Shown piece by piece: positions 1 to 11,085 of a DNA stretch of 64,000 nucleotides (its first letter is position 1; each line of letters opens with the position of its first letter). A model generated the notes under the pieces. It was not told where the DNA came from. It was given only the letters and a program-made list of their open reading frames with translations, and searched no databases. Location: assembly GCA_965153355.1 (NCBI GenBank), contig OZ231127.1, forward strand, positions 24,490,001-24,554,000, in the 5' to 3' direction. Source of the stretch: Flaccisagitta enflata (taxonomy: Eukaryota > Chaetognatha > Sagittoidea > Aphragmophora). The translations under genes and the position numbers were made by a program.

Positions 1-157
<157 letters not shown>

Positions 158-341
158 ATTGCTCAGCGTGCGGTAAAGAAATGGCGACAAATATCAAAAT
201 ATGCAAGACATAACGTATGAGAGAAGCTTGTCTAGATAGAGGGTTAACCCTTCGAGGGAATATGCGGCAGTATGCCCTGGTTTCGGATACCACAACGACA
301 ACAACAGCACCATCAACAATAACAAAATCATTTGACCCATA

Positions 342-418
342 AGAACAGCAACAACAACAACAACAACATTTGACCCACAACAACAACCACAACCACAACA
401 ACAACGACAACGACAACG

Positions 419-497
<79 letters not shown>

Positions 498-536
498 GGA
501 CATCAACAACGGCTTTAACAACAACACAAACAACAC

Positions 537-630
<94 letters not shown>

Positions 631-722
631 CAAGACAAAAAACACAAACAAATAAAAAAAACTAAACAAAACAAAACAAAACAAAACAAAACAAAACAAA
701 ACAAAACAAAACAAAACAAAAT
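342..722 (+). repeat. (AAC)n then (AAAAC)n microsatellites
   Basis: AAC with AATG-free interruptions to 630, AAAAC at 660-720. AGAGAAGCTTGTC(T/A)AGATAGAG flanks the array at 221 and 735, so the AAC block may sit in a duplicated unit. Confidence 0.9.
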
Positions 723-829
723 CAAAAACAAAAAGAGAAGCTTGTCAAGATAGAGGGTTAACCTTTCGAGGGAGTATGCGGCAGACCGGGAGTATACACT
801 AATTACGGATTACGGAAACTACAACGAGA

Positions 830-831
830 TC

Positions 832-908
<77 letters not shown>

Positions 909-924
909 GATTAATTGACCTTTG

Positions 925-1023
<99 letters not shown>

Positions 1024-1063
1024 TGATTAATTGGCCTACAACAACAACATGATTAATTGGCCT

Positions 1064-1097
<34 letters not shown>

Positions 1098-1098
1098 G

Positions 1099-1163
<65 letters not shown>

Positions 1164-1180
1164 AAACAACAAAAACAACA
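830..1180 (+). repeat. (AAC)n microsatellite
   Basis: Three AAC blocks separated by GATTAATTGGCCTACAAC-type spacers (910, 1024, 1048); within the intron of the chitinase-like gene. Confidence 0.95.
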
Positions 1181-1263
1181 TAAACAGCAACCATTTGAAT
1201 GAAACAAAAACAAAACAAAAACAAAAACAACAAAGTACAAAACAAACACAACTAGCAACTCAC

Positions 1264-1533
1264 CCCATTTGCTATCGACGTCGTTCCATTCAAAGTAGGT
1301 GAGACGTCCTTCTTTGATGACGGCGAATGCGAAATGTATATGCGTGCATAGGAATGGGTCGATGTCTTCGGGTAGAAATCGGCCGATGCCAGGCCGATAT
1401 TGAGCCCAATTTGTAAAATAACACACGAGAATTTTACTTCCTTTTTTGTTGCCCCCGGCAGAAGATCCGTCACTGCTTTCGTCACTACACGATGTGCCGA
1501 ATGTAACGGTTAAGTGGGGATTACATTCTTTTG
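1264..1533 (-). CDS. GH18 chitinase-like gene, exon with start of catalytic domain
   Basis: Family 18 glycoside hydrolases hydrolyse chitin outside the cell or in the gut. The minus-strand exon reads a Cys/Ser-rich linker (around SCSDESSDGSSAGG) and then KILVCYFTNWAQYRPG, RFLPEDIDP, LCTHIHFAFAVI and EWND. This is the first beta strand to second beta strand of the GH18 barrel, in the order known from chitotriosidase-type enzymes. The 3' end is a strong donor G|GTGAGT after codon Trp-G (phase 1). The 5' acceptor at 1534-1535 (AATAAG|CAAAAG) is weak; an in-frame stop lies just upstream, so the exon cannot extend much further. The catalytic DxxDxDxE motif would be in the next exon, beyond the left edge. 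GH18 identity is firm; the exact 5' boundary is inferred. Confidence 0.82.
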
Positions 1534-1576
1534 CTTATTGGGCCTTGCTTAGTTGAAGCTTAATTATTTCAAATTA

Positions 1577-3147
1577 ACCTTGGCGACAAAAAAAAATGGC
1601 GGATTTTTAAAACAGATTCTATCTACCTCAATTAAAGAAAAACTTATTAAAATCGGTGATGGTTAGAAAGCTCTTCGAAAGATCTTTTATTTGAGTCGTG
1701 TCTGAAAATTTTAACTCAAACGGTTTAGAAGCTAGAGCAATTTGAACATGACTACTCCTTTTCTGGACTGCCCATGACTCCATACTACTTAGGAAATAAG
1801 TTTAGCATCAACTTCTACTAAGGATAATTCAGCTTCAAGAAACGCTAGATACTTTTTTAAAAAAAGGAATTATTCTACATCAAAAAATCTACAAGATGAG
1901 TCCAATCTGGTACCTGTGCCTTTTTTCGTTTAGAAATGGCAACAAAAAGAGTGAAAACTGTCATTTCGAAATTTGCAAAAAAATTGATCAAGTAAAAATG
2001 AGAGTAAATCAGAGACACCTTTAAATTAGATTATCTCGGCTTCCAGAAATGCTAGAGAGTTTTTGAAAAAAAGCAAATTAATCTACGACAAAAAATCTAC
2101 AAGATGAGCGCAATCTGGTTGCTGTAGCTTTAACCGTTTAAAAATGACAAGCAAAAAAGTAAAAACATATCTTCAAATGATTAGTCTATAATTGTCCATC
2201 AAAAGCAGTGGAACAACAGTATGATTATATGTAAAAAATGGTTTACAAATTGCCTCCCAGAGATGAAATTGTACAATTTAATTAAGAAAAAGGTAATATC
2301 AATTACGAAAACTATCAGCTGAATGTTTCATGTGATATTAGGATGAAAAATCAAATAATCCCTTGGTTGATGCTAAACTTATTTCCTAGGTAGTAGAAGG
2401 GAATTTGAAAAAAGTTAAAATCTAAAAAAATGATGGAAGTTTTGGTCCGATTTCTACAAAATTTTAGGTGGTAGTTCAGGTGTGTGTCTCCTGATATCAC
2501 TTCAATTTTCATGCGAATTGGATGATTTTTACTAGGGTTTTTGTAATTTTATATTCTAGATCTCAAAAAAATATACTAAAACTAAAGTGGTTTGCTGTCA
2601 TTGCATTTACTTCACTGCTGAATAGATAAAACCTCTCCTGTGCTGTTCCAACTTGAACATTATTTTCAGAGCTTCAAAACCATCATGAATTTGATATGAT
2701 TTTTGTCAAAACTTGATTATAAAAATCCTTCAAAAAAACCATATTGTTAACTCATTGACGCTCAGATTTCTAGAAGATTTCAAGATCTTTCTCGTAATGA
2801 AAATGATAGAAAAAATTGTCCGATTTTTAAAATTTTTGAGGAGCTGTCAGGGGAAGGTATTCAGCGCTTCCAGTTCAATTTTCATCAAAATCAGAGAATT
2901 TTTACTATGGTTTTAAGATGATTGTTTTTTATCACTCATTCTTGACATGACATTAGAGCAGAAATGGAGTAGTCATGTTCAAACTGCTGTAGCTTCTAAA
3001 CCGTTTGAGTTAAAAATTCCAGACACGACTCAAATGAAAGATCTTTCAAAGAGCTTTCTAACCATCACCAATTTTAAAAAGTTTTTATTAGATTAAGGTA
3101 GACAGAATCTGTTTTGAAAAATCCGCCATTTTTTTTGTCGCCAAGGT
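1577..3147. mobile_element. Foldback/MITE with ~190-bp inverted arms, TA target
   Basis: The left arm (1577-1775) begins ACCTTGGCGACA and the right arm (about 2950-3147) ends TGTCGCCAAGGT. The two are reverse complements with scattered mismatches over about 190 bp, and TA flanks each end (1575-1576, 3148-3149). The interior is AT-rich, with two direct copies of a segment around ATCTACAAGATGAG (about 1890 and 2097) and no coding frame. It is non-autonomous and lies in the presumed chitinase intron, 43 bp upstream of the GH18 exon. Confidence 0.75.
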
Positions 3148-3208
3148 TATTTGTATTTTTGGGGAAACAAATTTTTAAAAAATTCAACCAGCCCATCTCT
3201 AGAGATTG

Positions 3209-4022
3209 ACCTTGTGAATTTTCAAATTTCTCTTTTATATGCGGCCGGTCAAAAGATAGTAATGGCATGAGCTCTAGCTTGAACTAATATGCTTGAATTT
3301 GGTCCTGAAAGGTACCTTGGTGTATGCACATAACTCTGTTCATCACATTTTTCAAAATTTTGAACTTCTTAGAGGCCCCTAAGCCCCCAAAAAAGCCCCT
3401 AATGAGGATTTTTTTAAAAACAAAAGTGGGGTGCAATTGATAGGAAATTGTTTGATTTGCCTAGAACCAAAATCTTGTATTTTCACTTTTTTTAAAAAAA
3501 AACTTAAAAAATTTTTGTGTCGCGCGTCAAGGACTTTGAGAAAAAAAATATTTTTTTGAAAAATGGTTTTCAAAAGTGAGGTGCAATCAATAGGAAATTG
3601 TTTGATTTGCCTAGAGCCAAAATCTTGTATTTCATTTTTTTTTTCAAAAAACTTTAAAAAATTTTTGTGTCGCGCGTCAGGGACTTAAAAAAAAAAAAAT
3701 ATTTCTTTGAAAAATGGTTTTCAAAAGTGGGGTGCAATGAATAGGAAATTGTTTGATTTGCCTAGATCCAAAATCCTGTAACCTTACTTTTTTTTCAAAA
3801 CTTGGACTCAGTTGAAATTCACTCTCGGCCATATTTTAAGAGAAAGTTTTGAGATTCTCCTGGAATTTTTTCAGCTTGATATGGTTCAAACAAATGCTCA
3901 TAACTTCTAAAGTATTTGAGCCAGAACCTTGAAATTTGAAACGTGCAATATTGAAAGCGCTGAGCAGGTCCAAGCAAAAAATTGAGCTACTGACTGACCT
4001 AGAAAAATTTTCGAGTCTAAGT
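3209..4022 (+). repeat. Dispersed AT-rich repeat, copy 1, with internal triplication
   Basis: The segment GAATTTTCAAATTTCTC ... CATGAGCTCTAGCTTGAACT ... TCTAAGTCTACC recurs at 39827-40288. In this copy a unit of about 145 bp (AAAAGTGGGGTGCAATTGAT ... GTCGCGCGTCAAGGACTT) is present about 2.6 times in tandem (from about 3421, 3572 and 3722). The other copy has it once. There is no coding potential. Confidence 0.75.
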
Positions 4023-4180
4023 CTACCATCTCAAGTTGCGGATGGATGGATGGACGTATAGCCAGACCTTGTTACAGCGATGCAATATTGCATTTAGAAA
4101 TCGTTTTCTCAAAAAATGCAAATCTTATCAAAAATTAGTAGAAGTAGAAGTAGAAAAAGGTACTGTTTTCGAATACGGTG

Positions 4181-4397
4181 ATGTCTTTTGTTTTACTGAC
4201 TTTCTAAGCGGGTTTTTATTTAGGGTTAGGGGTAGGGTTAGGGTTAGGGTTAAGATTGGGGTTGGGGGTGGTTTTAGGGTTAGGGTCAGAGCTAGCGTTA
4301 GGGCAAGGTGAGAGCTGTGTTTAATACATTTCAACCCGAATCTACTCGAATTAAAGCTTCGCTCAAACGGGAAGACCTGATAAAAACAAAAGATCAG
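4181..4397 (+). mobile_element. Dispersed element with TTAGGG-like core, copy 1
   Basis: The left flank GATGTCTTTTGTTTTACTGA, a degenerate (TTAGGG)n tract at 4221-4305, and the right flank CCCGAATCTACTCGAATTAAA are matched by 14063-14283. The telomere-like DNA is therefore the core of a mobile or duplicated unit and not a chromosome end. Confidence 0.65.
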
Positions 4398-4449
4398 TAT
4401 CGTCTTCGAAATTTTTTCCGTAGAAAAACAAGAATTTCAATTGATTTAC

Positions 4450-4777
4450 ATATCCACAAGATTTTGTTAGATTCGGTGCACCGTGGGCTGCGTTCAAAGG
4501 TGGTCAAGAATGATGGGAACTTCGGGTCGATAAATGAAAGTCCGTTGGAAATTTCTTCTTCTTCTTGATCAATTCCGGAATCTTCGAGTTGTTGTCTTAT
4601 GAAGAAACCGACTGCGCGTTGGTGAGCTGATAGTTTGGATGGGGACCACGTGGACATGTCACTGGCAACGTAATCGTCGGATTCGTATGGGATTTCCGCC
4701 GCGAGGACGAATGAGGGCGCCATGAAGACGAGATAGTGAAAATAAAAAAAAGACAAAAGTCGCCATGCTAACTCCAT
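4450..4777 (-). CDS. Candidate first coding exon of the chitinase-like gene (signal peptide)
   Basis: The frame opens with ATG at 4777 and encodes a hydrophobic N-terminus (MELAWRLLSFFYF...FVLA, about 26 residues). A small-residue cleavage site (VLA|AE) and a hydrophilic acidic stretch with YESDD and QEEEE follow. This is a good secretory signal. The donor ATAT|GTAAAT at the minus-strand 3' end leaves phase 1, which matches the phase needed by the GH18 exon at 1264-1533 on the same strand. That match and the secreted nature of chitinases are the reasons for joining them. The weak donor, and the 3 kb separating intron filled with repeats, leave open that it is the first exon of another secreted protein. 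The reading frame itself runs on to 4394. Confidence 0.5.
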
Positions 4778-5879
4778 CGCGGACGTTAATGATTAACTTT
4801 CCTTCTTTCATCAGTCTTTCTTCCTTTCTTTACTTTCTCTCCTCTTTTTCTTTTTTTTTCTTTTGCTAATTTCTTTTCAATCCCTTCATATCTTGCATTG
4901 CCATTTATTTAAATTTGCAATCATGGCCCCAGAATTTAGTGACCAATTCCGACATTTTCCCTTATATCCTAATTAAAAAGTTAATTTGTTAATCGTAAGC
5001 GCAGCGACGTCCCTTTCATTCTTTGCCAAAAGTAAGAATGATGGAATAAGTGAAAGTTGTTCAGAAGAAGCCGATGACGCAAGATGTGGCGTTTTCCATC
5101 GATTGAAAACACACGCTGAATACGGTGAATTCGCATCTTAATTCATTCTTTTATCAGTTGAATGATAGTCAGGATTTTGAATCCAAGTTCACGATCGATG
5201 TTGCTTTGTGACATCACTGTGGCACTTTACTCTCTTGATCTTTTTTTGGCAGAACATTTCTTTCAGCATTTGTTTGTTTTGTTTTGTATTGGAATAAAGT
5301 TACTTTGAATGAAGAAAGGAGTAAAAATATCGAAGGAGAACAAAATCACAGCGTTTCGATCTTGTTTTCATGTTCGTGATTTGATTCTTACGCGTTTTAA
5401 ACTGGCATCGCTGTATGACTGATGAGAAGTCGATCTTTCTGAGTAAAATACATGATTTCTGTTTTTTTACTTTTTTACTCGCGCCAAGCACGTCTACAAG
5501 GAGCCCTGTATGTTCATTTTTTGGTCAGTCGTTTTTTTTTATTTACTCGATGATCCACCGGGCACACGTGTTTGCATATTTGGCCTTGTTCTATTTGAAC
5601 TCACTAGAAAATGGCATGGCAACAGCATCTTCGAACTATCTTCTTCTGAGATCTTTCCATATGAAGGTATTTTCACACTGTACACCCGTCACAACCGATG
5701 TCAAAGGATTAATAGATTTTATTTGCAATAGGTTTCTGTTATCCCTTATGTTGAAATTAAAAGAAATTTACATAAAGAGACCAAATTGTTGTATATTCGT
5801 TAAAAGTGGATTTCTTTTACTTTTGGATCCGTTATAGCGAGGTGTAACTGTATATGTAATTAAAAGATCAATTTCCCTT
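4778..5879. other. Intergenic or upstream region, no gene seen
   Basis: This is unique AT-rich sequence upstream of the signal-peptide exon. It has short pyrimidine runs (4800-4860) but no convincing exon or recognised repeat. Confidence 0.5.
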
Positions 5880-6013
5880 TTTAAGCCACGGACAAATGAC
5901 TTTGGATATGTTACTCGGTGTCGGTCCATCTGTCCATCCGTAACATTTTTGGTTTGCGATCGGTTCTCACGTTTCTGCACCACTGAGACTCGGACCGTGT
6001 ATCCGGCTTTGAT
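5880..6013 (-). mobile_element. Hairpin-ended element (family A), decayed copy
   Basis: The order of landmarks follows family A in inverse orientation: a GCCACGGAC end without a functional hairpin, ACTCGGTGTCGGTCC, GTCCATCCGTAACATTTTT, GCGATCGG, and GACCGTGTATCCGGCTTTG. Confidence 0.5.
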
Positions 6014-6600
6014 CTTAAACGTTATTTCCTTACTATACTGAAATGAAATAAAAATGAAATAAAAATAAAATGGTAGAAGCTTTGGAATTTGCATAAAGGG
6101 AAAATGTCTCTGAGGATCACTGAACCAATCAACTGGCGATTGTTAAATTGAGACAAACATGTAATTGAGAATTTTTCTGATTGAGAGAGCGAAACTGAAA
6201 TCGTGACAAATTGCATTTACAAATCGTTGAGAATCAGTGTAAATTTGTGAATCCTCGTTTGAAAAAAAAGTTTTGTATGTCTATACAATATGTTTTATCA
6301 CGCTATTTCTATATGGTGGAGATCGGAAGCAGACGCGAGGACACATACGTGTATGACATACATGTATGACAATACACTCAGCACACGAGAATCATTTTCT
6401 CTTCTGAATGCCGAACTGATAGGTGTATATGGTCGGTCAAATGGTCGGTCAAACGGTCGATTAGATTTTTTTTATCCACAGAGGGAAGGCCAACAAAAAA
6501 AGGTCGCTTCTGCAGAAAAAAAAAAAACAAAATAACAAAGGCAACAAGCAAAAAAGAATAAGGAGCGCCAATTTACTTTAGCCTTGTTGTTTTTCCCTTC

Positions 6601-6808
6601 TTATTCGAAATTTTCTTTCTTTACCTCGTTCAAGTTTCTAGCCATCCTTGCCTTTACTGGCCAAGTGCCGTTTTTTCCAGAGCTAGCTCCAATTATTTCT
6701 TTGACCTCAATATCGTAACTATGAGAAAATTCGCATTTCGTTACAATTTTTCCATGGAAAGTCGTCTCACCTAAATAAACACTCACTGGCTTTGTACCAC
6801 ATTTCTCT
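6601..6808 (-). CDS. Unrecognised gene X, exon 4 (possible 3' exon)
   Basis: The minus-strand frame after acceptor GGTCAG|A reads EKCGTKPVSVYLGETTFHG, KCEFSHSYDIEVKEIIG, then KNGTWPVKARMARNLNE and VKKENFE-stop. The phase (2) matches the donor of the exon at 7221-7521 exactly, so the split codon gives Arg. Composition is that of a folded domain (alternating hydrophobics, two Cys), unlike the low-complexity exons upstream. A possible donor GAG|GTAAAG at 6624 would give an alternative end. No family was recognised. Confidence 0.5.
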
Positions 6809-7220
6809 CTGACCAGCAAATGACAAATGACCCCAAAACCACCTGTACCTTCTCAAGAACCAATGTTTATTTTCCAGAAACGCTTCTAAAATTGAATCGA
6901 TATCAGATTTTAAATGGATCAGCCTATTCCATCAGCCCAATGACCACTTAATGACAAGCTAGATCTAACTTTTCATAACCTGATTTTTGCACACTGTGCT
7001 GTAGCGCTACGTTTATATTTTGTGCCATTTTGCTTGTTCTGTGGGCCGCATCGATTATCGATTCACTTAATAGTATGATGATTCATGCATGTAAACATGA
7101 ATGTAAACAGTAATGGACGTCACAAACAGCACTATAAATGGTTATTAAAAACATGATAAAGTCCTCCACAAGTGTACAACTGTATATGCTATGTCCTCAT
7201 AATTGGCGCCATAATTTCAC

Positions 7221-7521
7221 CTGTAATCCGTTTGCCCCGTAAAGTCCGCTCCCTTCATTAACATCGTCGCCATTTTTTCGTTCTCTCTGATGGCCATCGC
7301 TTCTCTCGCTGTTGCCCCTCCTCCTGCTCCTACTCCTACTCCTGCTCCTCCTCCATCACCACTACCACCTCCTTCTCCGCCTGCCGCTCCTGTCGGGTCC
7401 GGGCGCCGTTGCAGCGTCCGCGTGAGTTCTTCGCGCGCTTTGTCCGTGATCAGAAATCGAACAACGTCTTCGGTTCCGGGAGCAGCTGGTTTCCACGGCC
7501 ACTGCGGCGGCATCTGAGACC
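7221..7521 (-). CDS. Unrecognised gene X, exon 3
   Basis: The acceptor CTACCATCAG|GG follows a good pyrimidine context, and the frame reads SQMPPQWPWKPAAPGTED, VVRFLITDKAREELTRTLQ, a Gly/Ala/Val run (GAAGGEGGG...GVGVGAGGG) and AREAMAIRENEKMATMLMKG. The donor TACAG|GTGAAA leaves phase 2; reading through gives TGA at once (7217-7219). Phase 1 entry matches the exon at 8428-8613. VVRFLITDKAREELTRTLQ looks helical, and the Gly run is probably a linker. Its acceptor lies about 20 bp from the end of a family C repeat element (7545 onward). The function is unknown. Confidence 0.6.
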
Positions 7522-7544
7522 CTGATGGTAGAAACAAGTCATCC

Positions 7545-8098
7545 AATCGCACATGGTCAGCGGTACGCGATGCCCTGCTTATGCTCGGAGTGATCGAGTG
7601 AAGTAGTGGAGTGAGAGCAGGGCAGGTGCCCAAAAGGGCCAATGTCCTGTTGGACAGAGAGGTGAATTTCCAGACGTCCTGAGGGGAAATGTATCAGGCC
7701 TAAGAAGACTGATTGAGGTTATTGAAGGCAGATTTGAGGTCTGGAGGGCAGATTTTAGGCCTGGACAGAGCAGATTTGAAGTTGGGGGGGGGAGGCTTGA
7801 GGCTTTAAGGGCAGATTTGAGGCCTTGAGAACTAATTTGAGGCCCGGAGGGTTGATTTGAGGTCTGGAGGGCTGATTGGAGGTCTGGTGGGTTGATTTTA
7901 GGTCATAAGGGCTAATTTGAAGCCTGGGAGTGCTTTTTTGAGGGCTTAGATGGCCGATATCAGGCCTGAGAGTGCTGATACGGGGCCCGTATAGCCAATA
8001 GGTGGCGGGGACAAATGGACGGACCGATACATGGAAGGATGGACTGATAGACGGACGTATGGAAATTCACCCCTTTGGGACAACTGCCCTAAAAGGGC
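7545..8098 (+). mobile_element. Family C element with ~20-bp minisatellite core
   Basis: It starts ATCCAATCGCACATGGTCAG, then GCGGTACGCGATGCCCTGC, GGGCAGGTGCCCAAAAGGG and TCCTGTTGGACAGAG. A degenerate ~20-bp array (GGCAGATTTGAGGCCTGGA type) spans 7690-8000. It closes with GGAAATTCACCCCTTTGGG and CTGCCCTAAAAGGGC. Ends match 58675-59090 and 37376-37843. There is no coding frame. Confidence 0.65.
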
Positions 8099-8427
8099 TG
8101 GACATTTGACAAGGCCAGATAGACCCTCAGCAGCCAGTGGGACTTGTTTTGGTCCCGCTGCTGCTGCCTCTGAGACCCTGAATGATGGTAGACAGAAGAA
8201 AAGAATGATCCTATACCAGCCAAATTCAGCCTTGAACCTGGACCTTGTTAGAGCAGCGGGCTGCCAGCTGAACCTAACGGCAAACTGCTATGCCGTTCCC
8301 AGTTCTCCCTGCGGAACCATCTCACCCCTTTAACCGCTCTTTGTCCTCCTCTTTCCCTCCTTCTCCTCCTCCTCCTCCACCTTGTTTTCCCCTATTCATC
8401 GTTCCTCCTTTAATTCGGCTTTCCCAC

Positions 8428-8613
8428 CTGAAGTGGCTCCGTTGAGTTTGAAGAAGGAGTTTCCTTTCTTAATGTTGAGAGTTCCCGCTGCTCCGCTGTT
8501 TCCGCCGCCTCCGGTGTTGGCCGGCATCGTCCATGGGCGCCATGTGCGCCACGGACGATAAACCGAACTCATCGCGTCCCAACCACCTGTTGGCGACGCA
8601 CGGTGACCAGAAT
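8428..8613 (-). CDS. Unrecognised gene X, exon 2
   Basis: It is bounded on the minus strand by a strong acceptor (ATTCCTTCAG|ATTCTGG) and donor (ACTTCAG|GTGGGA), phase 1 on both sides. It reads SGHRASPTGGWDAMSSVYRP, WRTWRPWTMPANTGGGG and KKGNSFFKLNGATSG. Trp-Arg repeats (WRTWRPW) and a Gly-rich run stand out. Joining to exons 1 and 3 keeps the frame open. No family was recognised. Confidence 0.6.
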
Positions 8614-8896
8614 CTGAAGGAATACAATGGTTGGTTGGTTGTAAATCTTGAACGTTTTCATTCAAACTTTTTTTATAATGCTAGTTATTGAAATGTAAGT
8701 AGATCAATGAGTCATTTATAGTTAGACAGATAGAATGAATGTTTTTATTGTGATAAGAGCGATGTGCTATGTTAAAAGAAATTGAAACAATCAGATTGAT
8801 TGGAAGACTCACTCATTTCCAAATTCTCCTTAAAAGATAATCATTGAAAATTCAATCATTACAAATAGAATTTTAAAACCTTAGGATTGTGCGCAC

Positions 8897-9017
8897 CGTA
8901 AGACGTGGCGGGAAGACGAGCTCTGAGAGACGCAGGAGGAGGCCCTAATGGCAGACGTTGCGGAGGAGGATCGTAAGGATACCAACAAGAACACGTAGTC
9001 GCACTAAATGTCACTGA
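8897..9017 (-). CDS. Unrecognised gene X, exon 1 of those visible (Pro-rich)
   Basis: The acceptor CTTTTTTTCAG|TCAGTGAC is followed by SVTFSATTCSCWYPYDPPPQ, RLPLGPPPASLRARLPATSY and the donor TTACG|GTGCGC (phase 1). The split codon with exon 2 gives Asp. Together exons 1-4 make 816 nt, exactly 271 codons plus a stop, with no internal stop. The acceptor and first ~45 nt of this exon belong to the 68-bp tandem repeat at 8974-9270. Upstream exons and the start codon were not found. Confidence 0.5.
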
Positions 9018-9270
9018 CTGAAAAAAAGAGGGGGAAAGGGTAAGGATATCAACAAAAACATGTAGTCGAACTAAATGTCACTGACTGTAAAAAGAAAGTG
9101 GGAAATGGTAAGGATACCAACAAGAACACCTAGTTGCAATAGATGTCACTGACTGTAAAGAAAAGAGGGGGAAATGGTAAGGATACCAACAAGAACACGT
9201 ATTCGCACTAAATGTCACGGACTGTAAAAAGAAAGGGGGAGTTTGTAAGGAGTCACAGGAACGTGGTCGC
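8974..9270 (-). repeat. 68-bp tandem repeat carrying duplicated splice acceptors
   Basis: There are about 4.3 units, each containing (minus strand) a pyrimidine tract, CAG, TCAGTGACATTTAGTGC, then TGTTCTTGTTGGTATCC. The unit nearest 8998-9017 is the one contiguous with the exon body. One unit has TGA in frame (GATATC on the plus strand near 9045), so upstream acceptors could not all be used productively. Confidence 0.8.
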
Positions 9271-9339
9271 ATGTGAAGTGGTGTGTCATTAAGTCATAAA
9301 CACATGTGAAGCATGAAATCAACGTGGGGTTAAAAACTG

Positions 9340-9528
9340 ACCAAATGAACCCGCTATGTCGGTCGGTCGGTCCTTCGGCCCGTACTTCGGTCACAAGTTG
9401 TGACTCACAACTGCTTTTTTGGAGATTAAATTACAGGTGTGTTTTTCATCATTGCTCCTTTTCAAATTCTTTTTTTAGCCCTATTCATCATTGCCCCTGC
9501 CCACCAACACGCGACTCGTTTTGTTTTT
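9340..9528 (-). mobile_element. Family A element, partial copy without hairpin
   Basis: AACCCGCTATGTCGGTCGG through ATTGCCCCTGCCCACC to ACACGCGACTCG matches 13508-13712; the hairpin terminus is missing. Confidence 0.5.
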
Positions 9529-10082
9529 TTATCTGTCAAGATGTGAACATTGCATCTGGCATTACTAGAATTACATGACCTTTGATAAATAATGAAATAG
9601 ATAGTAAAAACTCCTTGAAATATGTCCTTCAAAATCATCGGTTAGTCTGGTATAAGCAATTCGTCTAAATATTTTCTTTGAAACGAACCTTTTTTTGTTG
9701 TTTTTGCCCATGACTTTGCCGCTAGTTGCTCAGGTTGGTCTTCTTACTATTGTTCGTATCAACCGAGTTTCTTTCCGCGACCGTCGATGACATTCTCACC
9801 ATTTTTCGGTTTCAAAATTTCCAAGAATATCACGTTTCGTTGATACCCGAGGAAAAAGCTTTTACCATGGTTTCTACCGGCGATAGATGAAGCATCTAAG
9901 TCCGAAATTATCAGAATTTCCCTTACGCAAAGGCATCAGATAATACTGAGTTCTTTTTCTTGAAATATTCTAAGTAGAACAATAAATGCGCCAGGTGGAT
10001 AGACAAAGGTTAGCGTGACCGACTAATTAACCAACCAACAAATATGGGAGTGCGTTGCTGAACCTTACAAGAGACGCGGGGT

Positions 10083-10296
10083 CACAATATCGTCGTGGAC
10101 GGGTGGGAGGGGGCATCCAACCCCCAGCATCATCCCAACCCCACCCCCAGCCACTCCTGCCACGCACTCACACCCCCCCCCACACAAAAAAAACAACTGT
10201 AGTATTTTAACCAAAGCGTAACGGACCGACGGACCGACCAATGGAGCAACGGGCAAAGCCTCTTATACTTATAGAGTTGCGCGTCCGCAACTAAAA
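10083..10296 (+). mobile_element. Family A element with hairpin AGTTGCG/CGCAACT
   Basis: The core holds CCCACCCCCAG runs, then GCGTAACGGACCGACGGACC, CCTCTTATA and a 3' hairpin at 10274-10291 (AGTTGCGCGTCCGCAACT) followed by AAAAA. Both arms differ from the TCGCG/CGCGA form in a complementary way. Confidence 0.65.
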
Positions 10297-10382
10297 AGCT
10301 CATGTTGAAGATGCATAGATTCTTAAGAACGTGTATCACGCATGTCATGTTTCAGACACTAACAATCTTGAGTCTTTAACAG

Positions 10383-10457
10383 GTTATCAGGGAGGCAAAA
10401 AAAGAAAATCGATTCAATCACTTGATGAGCTCATTACTACCGAGTTCAAAAGGAAAG
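10383..10457 (+). CDS. Weak candidate internal exon
   Basis: Between acceptor CTTTAACAG and a strong donor AAAG|GTAAGT, one frame reads YQGGKKRKSIQSLDELITTE then FKRK (phase 1 at both ends). Another frame, VIREAKKENRFNHLM..., is also open. No neighbouring exon could be linked. It is listed only because of its splice sites. Confidence 0.25.
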
Positions 10458-10512
10458 GTAAGTATTTTCCAAGACAACTAGGATAAGGCCTAAAAATCGC
10501 GCACGTTTGGAC

Positions 10513-10551
10513 GGATGGACCGAAAGAGTTGCGTGTCCACGACGAAAAAAA
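10513..10551 (+). repeat. Family A 3' fragment, broken hairpin
   Basis: GACGGATGGACCGAAAGAGT is followed by GTTGCGTGTCCACGACG; the right arm no longer pairs. Confidence 0.4.
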
Positions 10552-11085
10552 GCATCAGTATCATCATCAACCAAACAGGGGGAAAAAGAAGATGTCGTTT
10601 TTTATAATTTAGAGAGCGCCATCACCCTAAGAAACGATTCCATCTTTGGTAATTGGCATTAAACTCTCTCTTCCAATTCGTTTTCAAAAATGGATGTTTC
10701 ATGTTTTCCGCTTTTTCAAAGGTTTCATGTTTGAAAACTGAGGTTTTCTTGGAATCGTATTCGGAGATTCATCTTTTCCATTTTGATCATCCTCTTCCTC
10801 ATCTTTCCTCGTTCTGTTTATGAACTCAAGTTTCGTGGTTTTCATGATGACTTTTTGCTCCTTTCTTTAAGATCCCGCAAACCTGTCATGAGCATTTGTC
10901 TTCAGAAATCAACGGCTTCGTCCTCATTATCGTCGTTAAATCGTGTTTGTAACTTTGTTGTCCTCATCCTCATCATAATCATTATCACGCATACTTTCTT
11001 CTTTAAGAACTCTTTCAAAATGATACAGGTTAAATTGCAAGGTGTTTTTTTATCTATCCCTTTTTCCTTTATCGCTTTGTCTATT

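Noticed and set aside
328-1426. Long poly-Asn, poly-Val and poly-Cys frames
   Set aside because: They are translations of (AAC)n microsatellites; only the 1264-1533 part of one frame is a real exon.
4216-4306. Telomere or chromosome-fusion scar
   Set aside because: The same core with the same flanks is at 14063-14283, so it is a dispersed unit.
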